Below, piece after piece: positions 63,511-64,000 of a DNA stretch of 64,000 bases; within the stretch, counting starts at the first letter, position 1; the number at the start of each line of letters is the position of its first letter. The notes under the pieces are model-generated. The model searched no databases. It was not told the DNA's origin and saw nothing but the letters and a program-made list of their open reading frames with translations. Origin of the DNA: Ctena decussata (Eukaryota > Mollusca > Bivalvia > Lucinida > Lucinidae); contig OZ022511.1 in NCBI GenBank assembly GCA_963989385.1, positions 31,552,503 to 31,616,502 on the forward strand. Direction: 5' to 3'. Made by a program: the position numbers and the translations under genes.

Positions 63511-63715
63511 CAGTCAACTCTAGATATCTCGGAGTCGAACTTCAGCCCAAACTACTGATATCTCAAAGCAAATTTTCTGTTACCAGAAAATATACTTTGA
63601 GATATCAGTAGTTTGAGACAACAGGAGTTGAAATGAAAATAAAAATAGGGAATACATTCTTTGATATAAGAAGATACTTTTAGATATCAGTGTTGGAGAT
63701 ATCTGGAGTTAACTG
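63511..63715. mobile_element. 205-bp TA-flanked MITE (CAGTCAACTCTAGATATCTC TIR)
   Basis: CAGTCAACTCTAGATATCTC at the left pairs with GAGATATCTGGAGTTAACTG at the right, with TA on both sides. The interior has AACTACTGATATCTCAAAG and its inverted partner. Confidence 0.8.
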
Positions 63716-63789
63716 TATATGATATTTTTGCCAAATTTATCGATTTCACAAATGTTTCTGTGTTTGTGGTGAAACTGTGAGATTTAGTG

Positions 63790-64000
63790 GATGGGATTTA
63801 CAGCCCATGCAACAGTATTTCAGTCATATTGGTCTGATGGGACAAATGGTTGAGATGATGACTAGGATGAAATCATCCAAAACCTAGAGAAGATTCGTGA
63901 CCATGGCTAGAAATGATCCCCCTGACCTCCCCCCCCCTCCCCCCCCCCCCACACACACACTGACCCATCCAAACTTCCGGACAGTGAAGTTGGAATGTTT
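63790..64000 (-). repeat. SINE core fragment and poly-C tract
   Basis: GCAACAGTATTTCAGTCATA then TGGTCTGATGGGAC resembles the core of the SINE at 26957-27158. A C-rich run and (AC)n follow at about 63925-63960. Confidence 0.45.

Overview
The window is animal nuclear DNA: AT-rich, with GT..AG introns of 0.8 to 6.9 kb that are almost filled by short repeats. One gene is certain. It is an SMG6/EST1A orthologue (nonsense-mediated decay endonuclease) on the + strand, with 18 coding exons between 9521 and 50564. Their splice phases join without conflict into 1,416 codons plus TGA. The 5' end of the coding region (start codon, and the exon-junction-complex binding motifs expected at the N-terminus) is not recognisable here and probably lies upstream. 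The repeat types (pearl-like tandem-repeat elements with (GTCC)n tracts, GAGCCGCGAC palindromic MITEs, tRNA-derived SINEs) suggest a bivalve mollusc, probably a heterodont (venerid-like) clam. That species call is inference.

Layout. 1-9520: upstream or 5' intron sequence with MITEs and a 3.4-kb terminal-inverted-repeat (TIR) element (3143-6537) that carries a tandem-repeat element. 9521-15101: exons 1-4 (disordered Arg/Asp-rich and Pro/Gly/Tyr-rich region, then the start of the TPR/14-3-3-like domain). 15102-30006: exons 5-9, whose introns hold a pearl-like element, a nested pair of Helitron-like elements (18691-22484) and several SINEs with target-site duplications. 30007-34834: one intron holding a Helitron-like element split by a 2.4-kb inverted pair. 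34835-41066: exons 10-15. 41067-48009: a 6.9-kb intron that is mostly another nested Helitron-like pair (41473-47770). 48010-50564: exons 16-18, completing the PIN nuclease. 50565-64000: no further cellular gene seen. This stretch holds a 1.07-kb TIR element in the 3' UTR or downstream flank, a LINE reverse-transcriptase fragment (52209-53102, +), a decayed copy of the same LINE on the opposite strand (54240-54820, -), an inverted pair of ~0.9-kb TA-flanked TIR elements, a third unrelated ~0.9-kb one, and more MITEs.

The SMG6 exons together encode a disordered region, a helical TPR/14-3-3-like domain that in the known family serves NMD complex assembly, and a C-terminal PIN endonuclease with its acidic residues intact. 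The most interesting non-genic signal is a set of repeat elements of one architecture: a 5' TTTTTAGCTC(A/G)CC-type hairpin end, a (GTCC)n/(GTC)n-type tract, a tandem array with 145-455-bp units, and a short 3' hairpin followed by TCTTGTT or CATTTCTAGTT. They are nested in each other and in MITEs without target duplication, as expected for non-autonomous Helitrons/Helentrons. Several unrelated arrays share the nuclear-receptor-like motif TCAAGGTCA.
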